The position numbers and the translations under genes were made by a program. Positions 39,701-47,881 of a stretch of 64,000 nucleotides of DNA are shown here, in pieces. Below the pieces are notes generated by a model. The model was not told the DNA's origin. It saw nothing but the letters and a program-made list of their open reading frames with translations, and searched no databases. This DNA comes from Rhizobium freirei PRF 81. GTDB taxonomy: Bacteria; Pseudomonadota; Alphaproteobacteria; Rhizobiales; Rhizobiaceae. The stretch spans positions 62,001-126,000 of the forward strand of contig NZ_AQHN01000010.1 in the NCBI RefSeq assembly GCF_000359745.1, in the 5' to 3' direction. Numbering within the stretch: the stretch's first letter is position 1; each line of letters opens with the position of its first letter.

Positions 39701-42700
39701 TCGCCTGGAGAACGCCGTTTCCGGTCATGCCGAAAGCGTAGCCAACACGCTGGATGACAGGACGATGGCGCTCGCCATCGCTCTTTCCGAAAGCCAGGCA
39801 CGCCTCGAAGACACCGTTTCCGGCCACGCGGATCGTGTCGCCGAAACGCTCGATGGCAAGACCAGGGCACTTTCCGACGTTCTGACGGGTGGCCAATCGC
39901 GTCTCGAAGCAACGCTTGCCAATCGTGCAGAAGCCATCGCCAACGCATTTACCGACAATCATTCTGCGCTTGCCGATGCCCTGGACGACAAGGCGATGGC
40001 GCTGGCCATTTCATTGTCGAGCACGCAGTCGCGTCTCGAAGACACTCTTTCCAGCCGCCTGGATGCGCTTTCCAACACGGTGGCCGGCACCCACGACAAG
40101 ATCGTCAACAGCCTTGACGATCGAACGATGGCGCTGGCAATTGCGCTCTCGGAAAACCAGGCAAAGCTCGAGGAAACCCTCGCGTCCGGTGCCCAGGCCA
40201 TCGCTCACACCGTAACGCACGGCCATGAGGCGCTGAGCAATACGCTCGACGACAAGAGCATGGCTTTTGCGATCTCTCTCGCCGAGAACCAGAACCGCTT
40301 CGAAAGCGCCCTGGAATCGCGCGCCAATGCCCTGCTCGACAGCGTCTCCGGCGCAGAGTCCCGTGTGGCAGGTGCCTTCGGCGACAAGGCGGATGCCATT
40401 CGCGCCGCCTATACCGAAAATCAGAACCGCCTCGACCGGTCGCTTGCCGCCCATACCGAATCCCTGTCGGGCTTGCTCAACAGCAGCGCCGACCGCGTGG
40501 AGAACGTCCTCGGCAGCACGACGCGGCAGCTCGAAAATGCGCTTGGCACCGGCCTGTCCGAAATGGACCAGAACCTCGCCTCGGCCTATGAGCGTATGCG
40601 TTCAACGCTGGAGGATCGCAGCAACGCCATCAGCCTGACGCTTCGCGATGCACATGCCCAGATCGACAACACGCTGCTCGAGCAGACGACCGCCATCGGC
40701 ACGTCCATCGCGACCAGCGCCAGCATGCTGGAAATGTCGCTCGAAGACCGCGAGGCCTCGCTCCGCAAGACCATCGACGCCAGCGCACGGACGTTGGAAG
40801 ATCGTCTGACCAGCGGAGCCGGCGACATTGCCGGCCGCATTCAGCAGGCCGCCGGCGACATCGCCCACTCCGCCGAGAACTTCTCTTCCAACCTCAATCA
40901 ATCGATCGACGGCATGCACAGCCGCTTTGCCGAAACCGGTTCTCGCGTCGAGGCTAGCCTGGCGGCTCTCGAAAACCGTATCCATGAGGGTGTTGCCGGT
41001 GTCGCCGCTCAGGTCGATGCGGCAGGAAATCGTCTGTCCGATACCCTGGCAACCGGCTCCGCCAAGATCGACGTCAGCGGCAATGAAGCTGCCGCTCGCA
41101 TCGATGAACGTCTATCGACCATGGATCGCGCCCTCAACCTCGGTCTCGATGCCGTCAACCGCACCATCGAAGGCAAGGCCGCCAATCTCGCCACCACGCT
41201 GCGCACCGCAGTCGCCGATGCCGCCCAGGGCATGGACAGCGAGGCGACCCGCACGGCCGACCTTCTGGCTCGCACCGGTCAGCAGTTTGCCGACAACCTC
41301 GGCGGCCACAGCGATGCCTTCACACGCGCCATGACCGAACGCTCCGACGATCTGGTCAACCGTGTCTCTGAAACGCAGAACCGTCTGGCGAGCCAGGCTG
41401 CCGCCGTTGCGCAGACCTTCTCGGAGGCCGGCAACGCGATCGTCAACAAGGTCGCCGAGGCGGAAGGCCTTGTCAGCAACCAGATCAATACGATCTCTCA
41501 GACCCTCTCCTCAGCCGAGCAGTCTCTGGAAGCCCGTGGTGCGGCCATCCGCAACACGCTCGCCGGCGGCAGCGAGCAGATCGCTTCCACCATGTCACAG
41601 GTCGAGCGTGCCCTTGACGAGCGCAGCACGGCCATCCGCACGTCGCTGGAAGACCGCGCCCGCGAAATCGACGCCACGCTGACCGATGTCGACAAGGCGC
41701 TGGAAGCGCGCGGCGCGTCCATCCGCTCCTCGCTGGACGAGCGGACCCGCGAGCTGAACTCCATGTTGGCCGGCCGCTCGACCGAATTGTCGCGCCTGAT
41801 CGACGAAAAGGCCCGCCCGATCGTCGACCGCTATGCGGCAACCGGTCAGGAAGCCGCCGCCCTCATCTCGGCGGCAGCCCAGGAAAGCACCGAGCGCCTG
41901 CGCGCAGAGAACGCTGCCCTGATCAACGCCATAGCATCGCGCACCGAACATGCTGTCAGCACCGTCAGCGCGCTCGAAAACAACCTGCTGGCAAGCGTCA
42001 ACGGTATCATCGCTCGGCTGGCGGAAAACAACTCCGCGATCGCGGGCCTGCTGAACAATGCCGCTACCGAATTCGCAAGCGTCGACGATCGCCTCAGCGC
42101 CACCTCTGCACGCTTCGCCGACTCGGCCACAAAGGCCGGGGAGATGGTTTCGGCCTCCAGCCGTCTTCTCGAAGGCAAGGTCGACAAGCTTTCGGAAATC
42201 ACCGGCCAGACCCTGTCGCAGGTCGGAAGCATCGTCGGTCGTTTCGACGATCACTCCAAGGTGCTGTCGCAGGCCTCCCAGCTTCTGGGCGCTGCCCAGT
42301 CGAACCTCGTGTCGACGCTGGAAGAACGCGAGACGGCGTTGCAGAACCTGGCCGTCGGCCTCGTTCAGCGCTCGGAAGAGATCGAGAACACCATGCGTGC
42401 CCTCGGCTCGATGGTAGAAACCGCTTTCGATCGCGCCGAACAGCGTTCCAATCAGGTCACCGGCAATCTGCGCCAGAGCGTTCAGTCCTCCTTCGCAGAT
42501 ATCGGTCGTGTCCTCTCCGACGCCGAAAAGCGCGCCGAGGATGCTGCCGAAAGCATGCGTGGCTCGCTCCAGAAGGCGGGCGAGGAGGCAAGCCAGGCGA
42601 TGGAAAACACCTTCGCCAATGCCGAGCGCCGCTCGACCGATCTCACCAACCGCCTGCGCGGCGGCCTGACGGCTTCGCTGTCGGACGTCGAGCGGATGTT

Positions 42701-43757
42701 TGCTGAAGCCGGCAAGACCTCTGACGGTGCCGCCGAACAACTGCGCGAAACTCTGCGCGTCGCCGTCGATGAAGCCATCGGCCGCTTCGCCGGTGCTACC
42801 GACGAGATCCGTCGCTCGGCCGGCGATATCCGCAAGGAACTCGATATGACCCGCAGCGAGCTGAAGCGCGGCGCGTTCGACCTTCCGGAAGAAGCCAAGG
42901 AAAGTGCGGCCGCCATGCGTCGCGCAGTGGCCGAGCAGATCAAGGCCTTGCAGGACATCTCGCAGATCGTCGGCCGCTCGACCCAGCAGCTGGAGATTTC
43001 CGAGCCGGCAGCTCGCGCTCTTGCCGACACACAGCCCGCCCCGCGTCCGCAGCCGGCGGCACCTGCCCCGACTGCAGCGGCTCCCGCTCCGAGGCCGCAG
43101 CAACCGGCTCCGCAGCCGCAGCCGGCCCCCCAGCAGATCGTCCGGCAACCGGCACCACAACCACAACAGCCTTCGATCGAATCCCTCGGCCTGCGCGGCT
43201 CCATCTCCGCCGAACGTTCCGTGGCTCAGCCGCCGCGCCCGGCCGAAACGCCCTCTCCGGCCCGCCAGGAAACGGTGGCCGGCGGTGGCTGGATCAGCGA
43301 CCTGCTGCGCGGCGCCTCACGGGATGAGAGTGCCGACCTGCCGCCTGCTCGTCAGACAGCACCGCGTGCTCAGCCAGAACCGGCATCCGCCCCCGTGGCG
43401 CGCAACCCGCGTCACGTCGTCGAGTCGCTGAATTCGCTGTCGGTCGATATCGCCCGCGCGATCGATCACGACGCTTCGGTGGATCTGTGGCGCCGTTACC
43501 AGCGCGGCGAGCGCGATGTCTTTACCCGCCGGCTTTACACGCTGAAGGGTCAGCAGACCTTCGACGAGATCAAGCGCAAGTATGATCGCGAACCGGAATT
43601 CCGCACTGCGGTCGATCGCTACATCGCCGATTTCGAAAAGCTGCTTGCCGACGTTGCCCGCACCGATCGCGACCGCACCGTCACGCAATCCTATCTCACC
43701 TCGGACACCGGCAAGGTCTATACCATGCTGGCGCATGCGGCAGGCCGCCTGAACTGA
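36768..43757 (+). CDS. gpr: Giant hendecad-repeat polar-growth protein (Growth Pole Ring-like)
   Basis: This 2,329-residue protein is probably the orthologue of Agrobacterium GPR (about 2,100 residues), which forms a ring at the growing pole and is needed for polar growth. The order is an acidic, disordered N terminus (1-115), two TM helices (about 118-139 and 154-178), a very long alpha-helical apolipoprotein-like region (about 190-2080), a proline- and glutamine-rich linker (about 2085-2210) and a conserved helical C-terminal domain (about 2214-2329). Within residues 750-1240 near-identical blocks containing MALAIALSESQ repeat every 33 or 44 residues, always a multiple of 11. The membrane placement suggests an inner-membrane anchor with a rod extending into the cytoplasm, or the periplasm if the topology is reversed. 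A terminator follows. Confidence 0.85.
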   Translation: MANKKYIESVEDKAFQALDEALQIDFSDENLESRSGPTPDVPERKVSEPPKQPIRQTKDDEARNAGTARNAASAAAASRAAEAPRSANLAAANDGNRASPASILKALDGGSQSHAVRNATIFSLFWIIGGVGLAFLLYGEQIRGIRSVADLAALPGVIACIVGIVVPVLLFYAFGMMISRAHDMRNAARSMAEVALRLVEPETVASERIMTVGQAVRREVSAMNEGIERTIARATELETLVHTEVNALERSYADNELRVRGLVHELGAERDAIVNHAERIRSSISGVHDQIKEDLSLATEEIAVRLSTSGEAFASMIDTRAAALMEKSDSAVQALGTLLSAKTDSLLQNLNASGLALGHEFDSRMDALSSALSQRGKELLGQFETRASTLDANTEKLNNALNDRARQLNETLVARTREISESLSGGERSITGTLDNVLAKLNSSLDEKGASFRQSLQSTADDAIMDIDLRSGFFEERFQSTIAQLSTTFDERVSDFTSAFDKRAGTLDSKLSESLARINQSLGSNSDALEGILTSSIERLGSSLTDQSFALATALATGQEVLESAIGSKADEITSALHNATSGISSALTSGTGELHSALSTHASTFTNAVQGVTRDVTAALQSGTEELTTAFTGRATEINNTLSSRTSEITQALGSAHERIDAVMASRSSALFGALADNQSRFEQTLAERSEGIVSAVSSSREHLTAALDERTSMLAISLAENQLRLENTLASRADAITGALADTHGKLADTLDDKTMALAIALSESQSRLEDTVSGHAEQVAGTMDEKTRAIARAFAEGQSRLESTVSGHAESVSNALDDRTMALAIALSESQARLEETVAGHAERVADTFDSKTGTLAAALTSGQSRLEETLSTRAEEIIKAFAGNHAALANALDDRTMALAVALSESQARLESTVSGHADSVANTLDDKTMALAIALSESQARLESAVSGHAEGIANTLDDKTRALAFALSESQARLENAVSGHAESVANTLDDRTMALAIALSESQARLEDTVSGHADRVAETLDGKTRALSDVLTGGQSRLEATLANRAEAIANAFTDNHSALADALDDKAMALAISLSSTQSRLEDTLSSRLDALSNTVAGTHDKIVNSLDDRTMALAIALSENQAKLEETLASGAQAIAHTVTHGHEALSNTLDDKSMAFAISLAENQNRFESALESRANALLDSVSGAESRVAGAFGDKADAIRAAYTENQNRLDRSLAAHTESLSGLLNSSADRVENVLGSTTRQLENALGTGLSEMDQNLASAYERMRSTLEDRSNAISLTLRDAHAQIDNTLLEQTTAIGTSIATSASMLEMSLEDREASLRKTIDASARTLEDRLTSGAGDIAGRIQQAAGDIAHSAENFSSNLNQSIDGMHSRFAETGSRVEASLAALENRIHEGVAGVAAQVDAAGNRLSDTLATGSAKIDVSGNEAAARIDERLSTMDRALNLGLDAVNRTIEGKAANLATTLRTAVADAAQGMDSEATRTADLLARTGQQFADNLGGHSDAFTRAMTERSDDLVNRVSETQNRLASQAAAVAQTFSEAGNAIVNKVAEAEGLVSNQINTISQTLSSAEQSLEARGAAIRNTLAGGSEQIASTMSQVERALDERSTAIRTSLEDRAREIDATLTDVDKALEARGASIRSSLDERTRELNSMLAGRSTELSRLIDEKARPIVDRYAATGQEAAALISAAAQESTERLRAENAALINAIASRTEHAVSTVSALENNLLASVNGIIARLAENNSAIAGLLNNAATEFASVDDRLSATSARFADSATKAGEMVSASSRLLEGKVDKLSEITGQTLSQVGSIVGRFDDHSKVLSQASQLLGAAQSNLVSTLEERETALQNLAVGLVQRSEEIENTMRALGSMVETAFDRAEQRSNQVTGNLRQSVQSSFADIGRVLSDAEKRAEDAAESMRGSLQKAGEEASQAMENTFANAERRSTDLTNRLRGGLTASLSDVERMFAEAGKTSDGAAEQLRETLRVAVDEAIGRFAGATDEIRRSAGDIRKELDMTRSELKRGAFDLPEEAKESAAAMRRAVAEQIKALQDISQIVGRSTQQLEISEPAARALADTQPAPRPQPAAPAPTAAAPAPRPQQPAPQPQPAPQQIVRQPAPQPQQPSIESLGLRGSISAERSVAQPPRPAETPSPARQETVAGGGWISDLLRGASRDESADLPPARQTAPRAQPEPASAPVARNPRHVVESLNSLSVDIARAIDHDASVDLWRRYQRGERDVFTRRLYTLKGQQTFDEIKRKYDREPEFRTAVDRYIADFEKLLADVARTDRDRTVTQSYLTSDTGKVYTMLAHAAGRLN
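39039..40300 (+). repeat. In-frame tandem repeat array, 33-base multiples
   Basis: The repeated start of the MALAIAL block falls at 39039, 39138, 39237, 39336, 39468, 39567, 39666, 39765, 39864, 39996, 40128 and 40260. The steps are 99 or 132 bases, that is 3 or 4 hendecads. Units from 39468 to 39864 are the most alike in DNA sequence and could change in number by recombination. Confidence 0.85.
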
Positions 43758-43780
43758 GATTGAGAAAAGACGAAATGCTG

Positions 43781-43809
43781 AAATCCCCGGCCGAATGCCG
43801 GGGATTTTG
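43781..43809 (+). terminator. Intrinsic terminator of the giant gene
   Basis: AAATCCCCGGC pairs with GCCGGGGATTT around about 5 bases and is followed by TTGATT, 24 bases past the stop. Confidence 0.85.
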
Positions 43810-43843
43810 ATTCAGGGCGTTCTCCATATCTGACAGCATGGAA

Positions 43844-43868
43844 AAGGGCGGTCCCGAGGGCCGCCCTT
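43844..43868 (-). terminator. Hairpin next to IS copy 2, probably the displaced terminator of the RcnB-like gene
   Basis: AAGGGCGG pairs with CCGCCCTT around 9 bases, and on the minus strand TTTTCC follows. It is immediately left of the IS and, without the IS, would lie about 25 bases past the RcnB-like stop. Confidence 0.65.
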
Positions 43869-43870
43869 GC

Positions 43871-44494
43871 TTGCGAGCAAGATAAACCTCCACCTACGGT
43901 GGAGGACTGGACGAGTTCTACACGGTAGTTGAGAGACCTCCTGCTTGAACTGCTGGCGTGGCCCAGACTTCGAACAAGGAGGTTCTATGGATGAGCAAAC
44001 GCTCTCGCATGCGACGTGGGACTGCAAGTATCACGTTGTTTTTGGCAGCAAATACCGCACGAAAAGACTCTACGGGGACGTACGGCGTGAGTTGGGAGAA
44101 CTCTTACGTCGGCTGGCACAGCAAAAAGGCTGCCAGATCGAAGAGGGTCATTTGATGCCCGACCATGTGCATATGTTGATCTCGATCCCGCCGAAATACT
44201 CGGTTGCGCATATTGTCGGCTTTTTGAAGGGGAAGACGGCGCTTTACGTCGCCAACAAATATGCCCGCAAGCGGCGCTACAAGGGCTATCACTTTTGGGC
44301 GCGTGGATACTTCGTGTCGACGACTGGCTACGATGAGCAGGTCGTCAGACGTTATATCCGTAATCAAGAAAAGGCCGACAAAGCTTCCGACTTTGCCGAC
44401 CTCTTTAATCCTAGCTACTAACTTATAGCAAAACCGCTTCTAGCGGTTCAAGCGCAGCGTTTCAAACCTCCACCTCTGGTGGAGGTCATGACTT
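43871..44494 (+). mobile_element. IS200-like insertion sequence, copy 2 (IS200/IS605 family)
   Basis: This copy is in the opposite orientation to copy 1 and identical to it apart from one extra T (four instead of three near 44460-44463). Subterminal hairpins CCTCCACC/GGTGGAGG are present at both ends. It holds tnpA only. Its left end directly follows the hairpin at 43844-43868. Confidence 0.9.
43987..44421 (+). CDS. tnpA: IS200-like transposase TnpA (Y1 HUH)
   Basis: The 144-residue protein is identical to the transposase at 27277-27711, with the HUH motif in MPDHVHMLI and a tyrosine in the C-terminal helix. AAGGAGG stands just before the ATG. Identity of the two copies implies recent movement or gene conversion. 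Confidence 0.92.
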   Translation: MDEQTLSHATWDCKYHVVFGSKYRTKRLYGDVRRELGELLRRLAQQKGCQIEEGHLMPDHVHMLISIPPKYSVAHIVGFLKGKTALYVANKYARKRRYKGYHFWARGYFVSTTGYDEQVVRRYIRNQEKADKASDFADLFNPSY

Positions 44495-44518
44495 TATCTG
44501 ACGATGATTGCGCCCGAA

Positions 44519-44845
44519 CTACCGGGCTTCATGCACCTTCGAGATCAGACCGCTGGTAATGCCGACGAGCAGGAAGTTGTTTTTGATGCGAACCCAATGA
44601 TAGCCGCGCGGAGGCGCGGACAGCTGGAAAGCGCGATAGTCGATCTCCGCCGCGCGATGCCGGTCGGAAGGCGACAGACGGCGCCCCTTCACCCAGCCGC
44701 CCTTGCGGATAACGACCTTCTTCTTCACCACGTCTTTCTGGACGACGACCTGCCTGCCGGCCGGCGCGGGCTTGACCTGCGCTGCCGCAGCAAGCGGCGG
44801 CGCCAGGATGGAGGCCGCAAGAAGGACGGTGAAGATTTTTCTCAT
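44519..44845 (-). CDS. RcnB-family periplasmic protein
   Basis: The 108-residue protein has a signal peptide (cleavage likely after AAAA near 21). The C-terminal half YRAFQLSAPPRGYHWVRIKNNFLLVGITSGLI matches the RcnB-type domain in its glycine-tyrosine-histidine-tryptophan pattern. RcnB helps nickel and cobalt homeostasis in E. coli, and most rhizobial members are uncharacterised. GAGGAAAC precedes the ATG at 44845. IS copy 2 starts 24 bases past the stop, between gene and probable terminator. Confidence 0.8.
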   Translation of the reverse strand: MRKIFTVLLAASILAPPLAAAAQVKPAPAGRQVVVQKDVVKKKVVIRKGGWVKGRRLSPSDRHRAAEIDYRAFQLSAPPRGYHWVRIKNNFLLVGITSGLISKVHEAR

Positions 44846-44988
44846 TGGTTGTTTCCTCATTTCAGAATCTGCACACGTTCTTATCGTCACAGGCCTGAAA
44901 CGAATCTCACAGTTGAATTACAATTCCGTAATGAACACGATCCGATGGTTCGGCCTTGTGCCTGCATCGCCGCAAGCCATTGGCAGCC

Positions 44989-46599
44989 TTACAATTCATC
45001 GTAATTGAACCAGTCGAAATCCGCCATTTTTGCCTGGCCCGACGTATCGAAGGCAAACATGCCCGTGAAAGCGCCGGTGAAGGATCCATGCTCGCCACGG
45101 CCGCCTTCGTCCGAGATGACGCCGGCATCGAGCATAGGTCCGATGGCTTGCCACGCGCCCATCCCTTCCGCCTGCCAGAAGAACTGCAGATCGTTGTCGC
45201 GCACTTCCATGGCGAGCTGGATCCGCCCCTCCGGCACTGCGACGCCGCCCCCGACCGGAAAGCTCAGGCGGCCATTCGGATAATCTCCGGCACATGTCAT
45301 GATCGTGACGCAGCGGCCGAGCTTCTCATGCAATGTCACCGCGATGGCATGCAGCTTGAAGCGATTGTAGTAATGCGTCAGGCCGGCAACCTGGTGATAG
45401 GTATCGGGCGCGAATTCGACGACGGTTTCGGCGCGGAAACTGTGATGTTCCTGCCGGCGGGCGACAAGCGCTTGCTCAAACCAGGAGCCGATGCTTTCGC
45501 GGGCGAAAAGCCGCAAATGACCGGGACGCGCCGTCAGGCTGAAGATGCATTCCGGCTGCGGCGTGCGCGGCCACTGGAAATCCAACGGCAGTTCGCGCTC
45601 ATCGAAATTGTAGCCACTGCGGCGCGGTTTCTCGATGCGCTGGGCACCGTTCAGACCGGGGACATGCACATCTGGGACGCTGGTGCCGTCTTCCAAATAG
45701 AGCCAGCCATCCTCCTTCCAGACGCATTTCTGCAGAGCCGTCTCCCGGCCAAGCGTGCAGCGGCGGTGTGGTGGCAGCGGCCGCCCGCACAGATGCGTAT
45801 GATAGAACTGGCCGTCATGCGTCTCGACATACTGGCCATGACCGGCACGCTGCAACGCCGCTTCCGGATGATCCTTCGACGTGATCAGATATTTGTTTGG
45901 GTGTAATTCGTAAGGACCGGCGATGTCGCGGGAGCGGGCCATGGTCACGGCATGGTCATAGCCGGTGCCGCCTTCGGCCGTCGTCAGATAGTACCAGCCG
46001 TTACGCTTGAAGAGATGCGGCCCCTCGACCAGCCCCAGATCGGTGCCGGCGAAAATGTTTCTGATCGATCCCTTCAAGGATTTCGTCGCCGGATCCCATT
46101 CCTGCAGCAGGATACCATCGAAAGCCGGCGTCTTCGGCGAGCCGCCGTAGCTCTCCGTGCGGTGGTTCCATTGCATGTTGACGAACCATTTGCGTCCGTC
46201 ATCGTCATGGAAGAGCGAGGGATCGAAACCCGAGGAATTCACGTAAATCCGCTCGGACCATTCGCCCTCCATGGTCGGCGATGTCACGATGTAATTATGC
46301 GCATCCTTGAAGTTGCCGTCATAACGCTTGACGTCGGTGTAGACGAGCCAAAACAGTCCCTCGGCATAGGAGAGGCAAGGCGCCCAGATGCCGCAGCTGT
46401 CCGGCTCGCCGCGCAGGTCGAGCTGAGACGCTCGCTCCAGCGGTCGCCTGACCAAAGTCCAGTTCACCAGATCGCGGGAATGATGGATCTGCACGCCCGG
46501 ATACCATTCGAATGTCGAGGTGGCGATATAGTAGTCCTCGCCGACACGGCAGATGGACGGATCGGGATTGAACCCCGGCAAGATTGGATTGCGGATCAT
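44989..46599 (-). CDS. Glycoside hydrolase family 43 (beta-xylosidase/arabinosidase type)
   Basis: This predicted exo-glycosidase of 536 residues has a five-bladed propeller domain (about 1-320) with the catalytic base Asp in the opening NPILPGFNPDPSI and the acid Glu in LVEGPHLFKRNGWYYL, followed by a C-terminal beta-sandwich (about 340-536), the layout of XynB-type GH43. There is no signal peptide, so it acts on imported oligosaccharides. GGAGGAGGGAG precedes the ATG at 46599. It is the last gene of the sugar operon. Confidence 0.9.
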   Translation of the reverse strand: MIRNPILPGFNPDPSICRVGEDYYIATSTFEWYPGVQIHHSRDLVNWTLVRRPLERASQLDLRGEPDSCGIWAPCLSYAEGLFWLVYTDVKRYDGNFKDAHNYIVTSPTMEGEWSERIYVNSSGFDPSLFHDDDGRKWFVNMQWNHRTESYGGSPKTPAFDGILLQEWDPATKSLKGSIRNIFAGTDLGLVEGPHLFKRNGWYYLTTAEGGTGYDHAVTMARSRDIAGPYELHPNKYLITSKDHPEAALQRAGHGQYVETHDGQFYHTHLCGRPLPPHRRCTLGRETALQKCVWKEDGWLYLEDGTSVPDVHVPGLNGAQRIEKPRRSGYNFDERELPLDFQWPRTPQPECIFSLTARPGHLRLFARESIGSWFEQALVARRQEHHSFRAETVVEFAPDTYHQVAGLTHYYNRFKLHAIAVTLHEKLGRCVTIMTCAGDYPNGRLSFPVGGGVAVPEGRIQLAMEVRDNDLQFFWQAEGMGAWQAIGPMLDAGVISDEGGRGEHGSFTGAFTGMFAFDTSGQAKMADFDWFNYDEL

Positions 46600-46680
46600 G
46601 AAGCTCCCTCCTCCAGAGACCACGATGAGCGCCAGCATGAGCAAAAACGCCCGGAAACTGGTTCCGGGCGCTTCAGATAA

Positions 46681-47712
46681 TCAGTCCCGCTCGGCCGACT
46701 TGGCCCAGAGATTGACGTCAGCCTCCTTGGCGTAGACGTCGATCTGCTTCAGCTCTTCAGCCGTGAAGTCGAGATTATCGAGCGCCTTGACGCAGTCTAC
46801 GATCTGCGACGAGCGGCTGGCGCCGATCAGGGCCGAGGTGATGCGGCCACCGCGCAGAACCCAGGCAATCGCCATCTGTGCCAGCGTCTGGCCGCGCTTC
46901 TCGGCAATCTCGTTGAGCTTGCGGATATTGTCGATGATCGACGGGCGGATAAAATCGCGCTTCAGGAAGTGGTTCTGGGCTGCACGACTATCCTCCGGAA
47001 TACCGCCCAGATACTTCGTCGTCAGCATGCCCTGCGCCAGCGGCGAGAAGACGATGGAGCCGATGCCGAGATCTTCGAGCGTATCCACCAGACCGTCATC
47101 CTCGACCCAGCGATTGAGCATGGAATAGCTCGGCTGATGGATCAGGCAGGGCGTGCCGAGATCCTTGAGGATGGCGGCCGCCTCGCGCGTACGCTGCGAG
47201 TTGTAGGAGGAAATGCCGACATAAAGCGCCCTGCCCGAACGGACGATATGATCGAGCGCGCCGCAGGTTTCCTCAAGCGGGGTGTCGGGATCGAAGCGGT
47301 GCGAATAGAAGATATCGACATAGTCGAGGCCCATGCGCTTCAGGCTCTGGTCGCACGACGCGATCAGATACTTGCGGCTGCCCCATTCGCCATAAGGACC
47401 CGGCCACATGTCGTAGCCTGCCTTGGAAGAGATGATGAGCTCATCGCGCAGACCGGCGAATTCGGTGCGCAGGATCTCGCCGAACGCGGTCTCGGCGCTG
47501 CCGGGAGGCGGGCCGTAATTGTTGGCGAGATCGAAATGAGTGATACCGAGATCGAAGGCCGTGCGGCACATGTCGATCTTGCGGTCATGCGGCGTGTCGC
47601 CGCCGAAATTGTGCCAAAGCCCAAGCGAGACGGCCGGCAGCTTCAGACCGGAACGGCCGGTCCTGTTGTACTTCATTTTCGAATAGCGATCGGATGCCGG
47701 TTGCCAGGCCAT
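46681..47712 (-). CDS. Aldo/keto reductase (YghZ-like)
   Basis: This NADPH-dependent reductase has 343 residues. It is a TIM barrel with the catalytic Asp and Tyr in FDLANNYGPPPGSAE, Lys in SSKAGY and His in YSHRFDPDTP. The type is that of E. coli YghZ (L-glyceraldehyde 3-phosphate reductase) and potassium-channel beta subunits. In this locus it may reduce a sugar aldehyde or keto intermediate. GAAGGA precedes the ATG. It lies 81 bases ahead of the GH43 gene. Confidence 0.88.
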   Translation of the reverse strand: MAWQPASDRYSKMKYNRTGRSGLKLPAVSLGLWHNFGGDTPHDRKIDMCRTAFDLGITHFDLANNYGPPPGSAETAFGEILRTEFAGLRDELIISSKAGYDMWPGPYGEWGSRKYLIASCDQSLKRMGLDYVDIFYSHRFDPDTPLEETCGALDHIVRSGRALYVGISSYNSQRTREAAAILKDLGTPCLIHQPSYSMLNRWVEDDGLVDTLEDLGIGSIVFSPLAQGMLTTKYLGGIPEDSRAAQNHFLKRDFIRPSIIDNIRKLNEIAEKRGQTLAQMAIAWVLRGGRITSALIGASRSSQIVDCVKALDNLDFTAEELKQIDVYAKEADVNLWAKSAERD

Positions 47713-47765
47713 GATGAAATTCCTTCGAGATAAAAACGCGCGGGTCGTTTACCCGCGCGCAAACT

Positions 47766-47868
47766 AGAGCAATTCCAGGAAAAGTGTATAGCGGTTTTCC
47801 GCCCGGAACTGCGTAAGAACAAGAAGATGTTGCGTTTTCGCAATTCGAAGAAAAGCGGAAATGCTCCA
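47766..47868. repeat. Rhizobial palindromic intergenic element C
   Basis: The stretch has the rhizobial intergenic pattern GAGCAATTCCAGGAAAAGTG with partner GCGGTTTTCCGCCCGGAACTGC, then a further hairpin TTGCGTTTTCGCAA and a closing AGCGGAAATGCTC. It lies in the 169-base gap between the Gfo/Idh gene and the aldo/keto reductase, both read leftward. Confidence 0.8.
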
Positions 47869-47881
47869 GTTTTTCCTGCGC

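Noticed and set aside
36591..39962. A 1,123-codon open frame on the minus strand opposite the giant gene
   Set aside because: It is antisense to the repeat-coding strand. Its glycine- and arginine-rich repeats mirror the sense repeats, it has no credible start site and no known domain. The plus-strand protein explains the sequence.
39039..40300. Regularly spaced repeats that could suggest a CRISPR array
   Set aside because: The repeats are in frame within a large protein and spaced in multiples of 33 bases, and the spacers are also related to each other.
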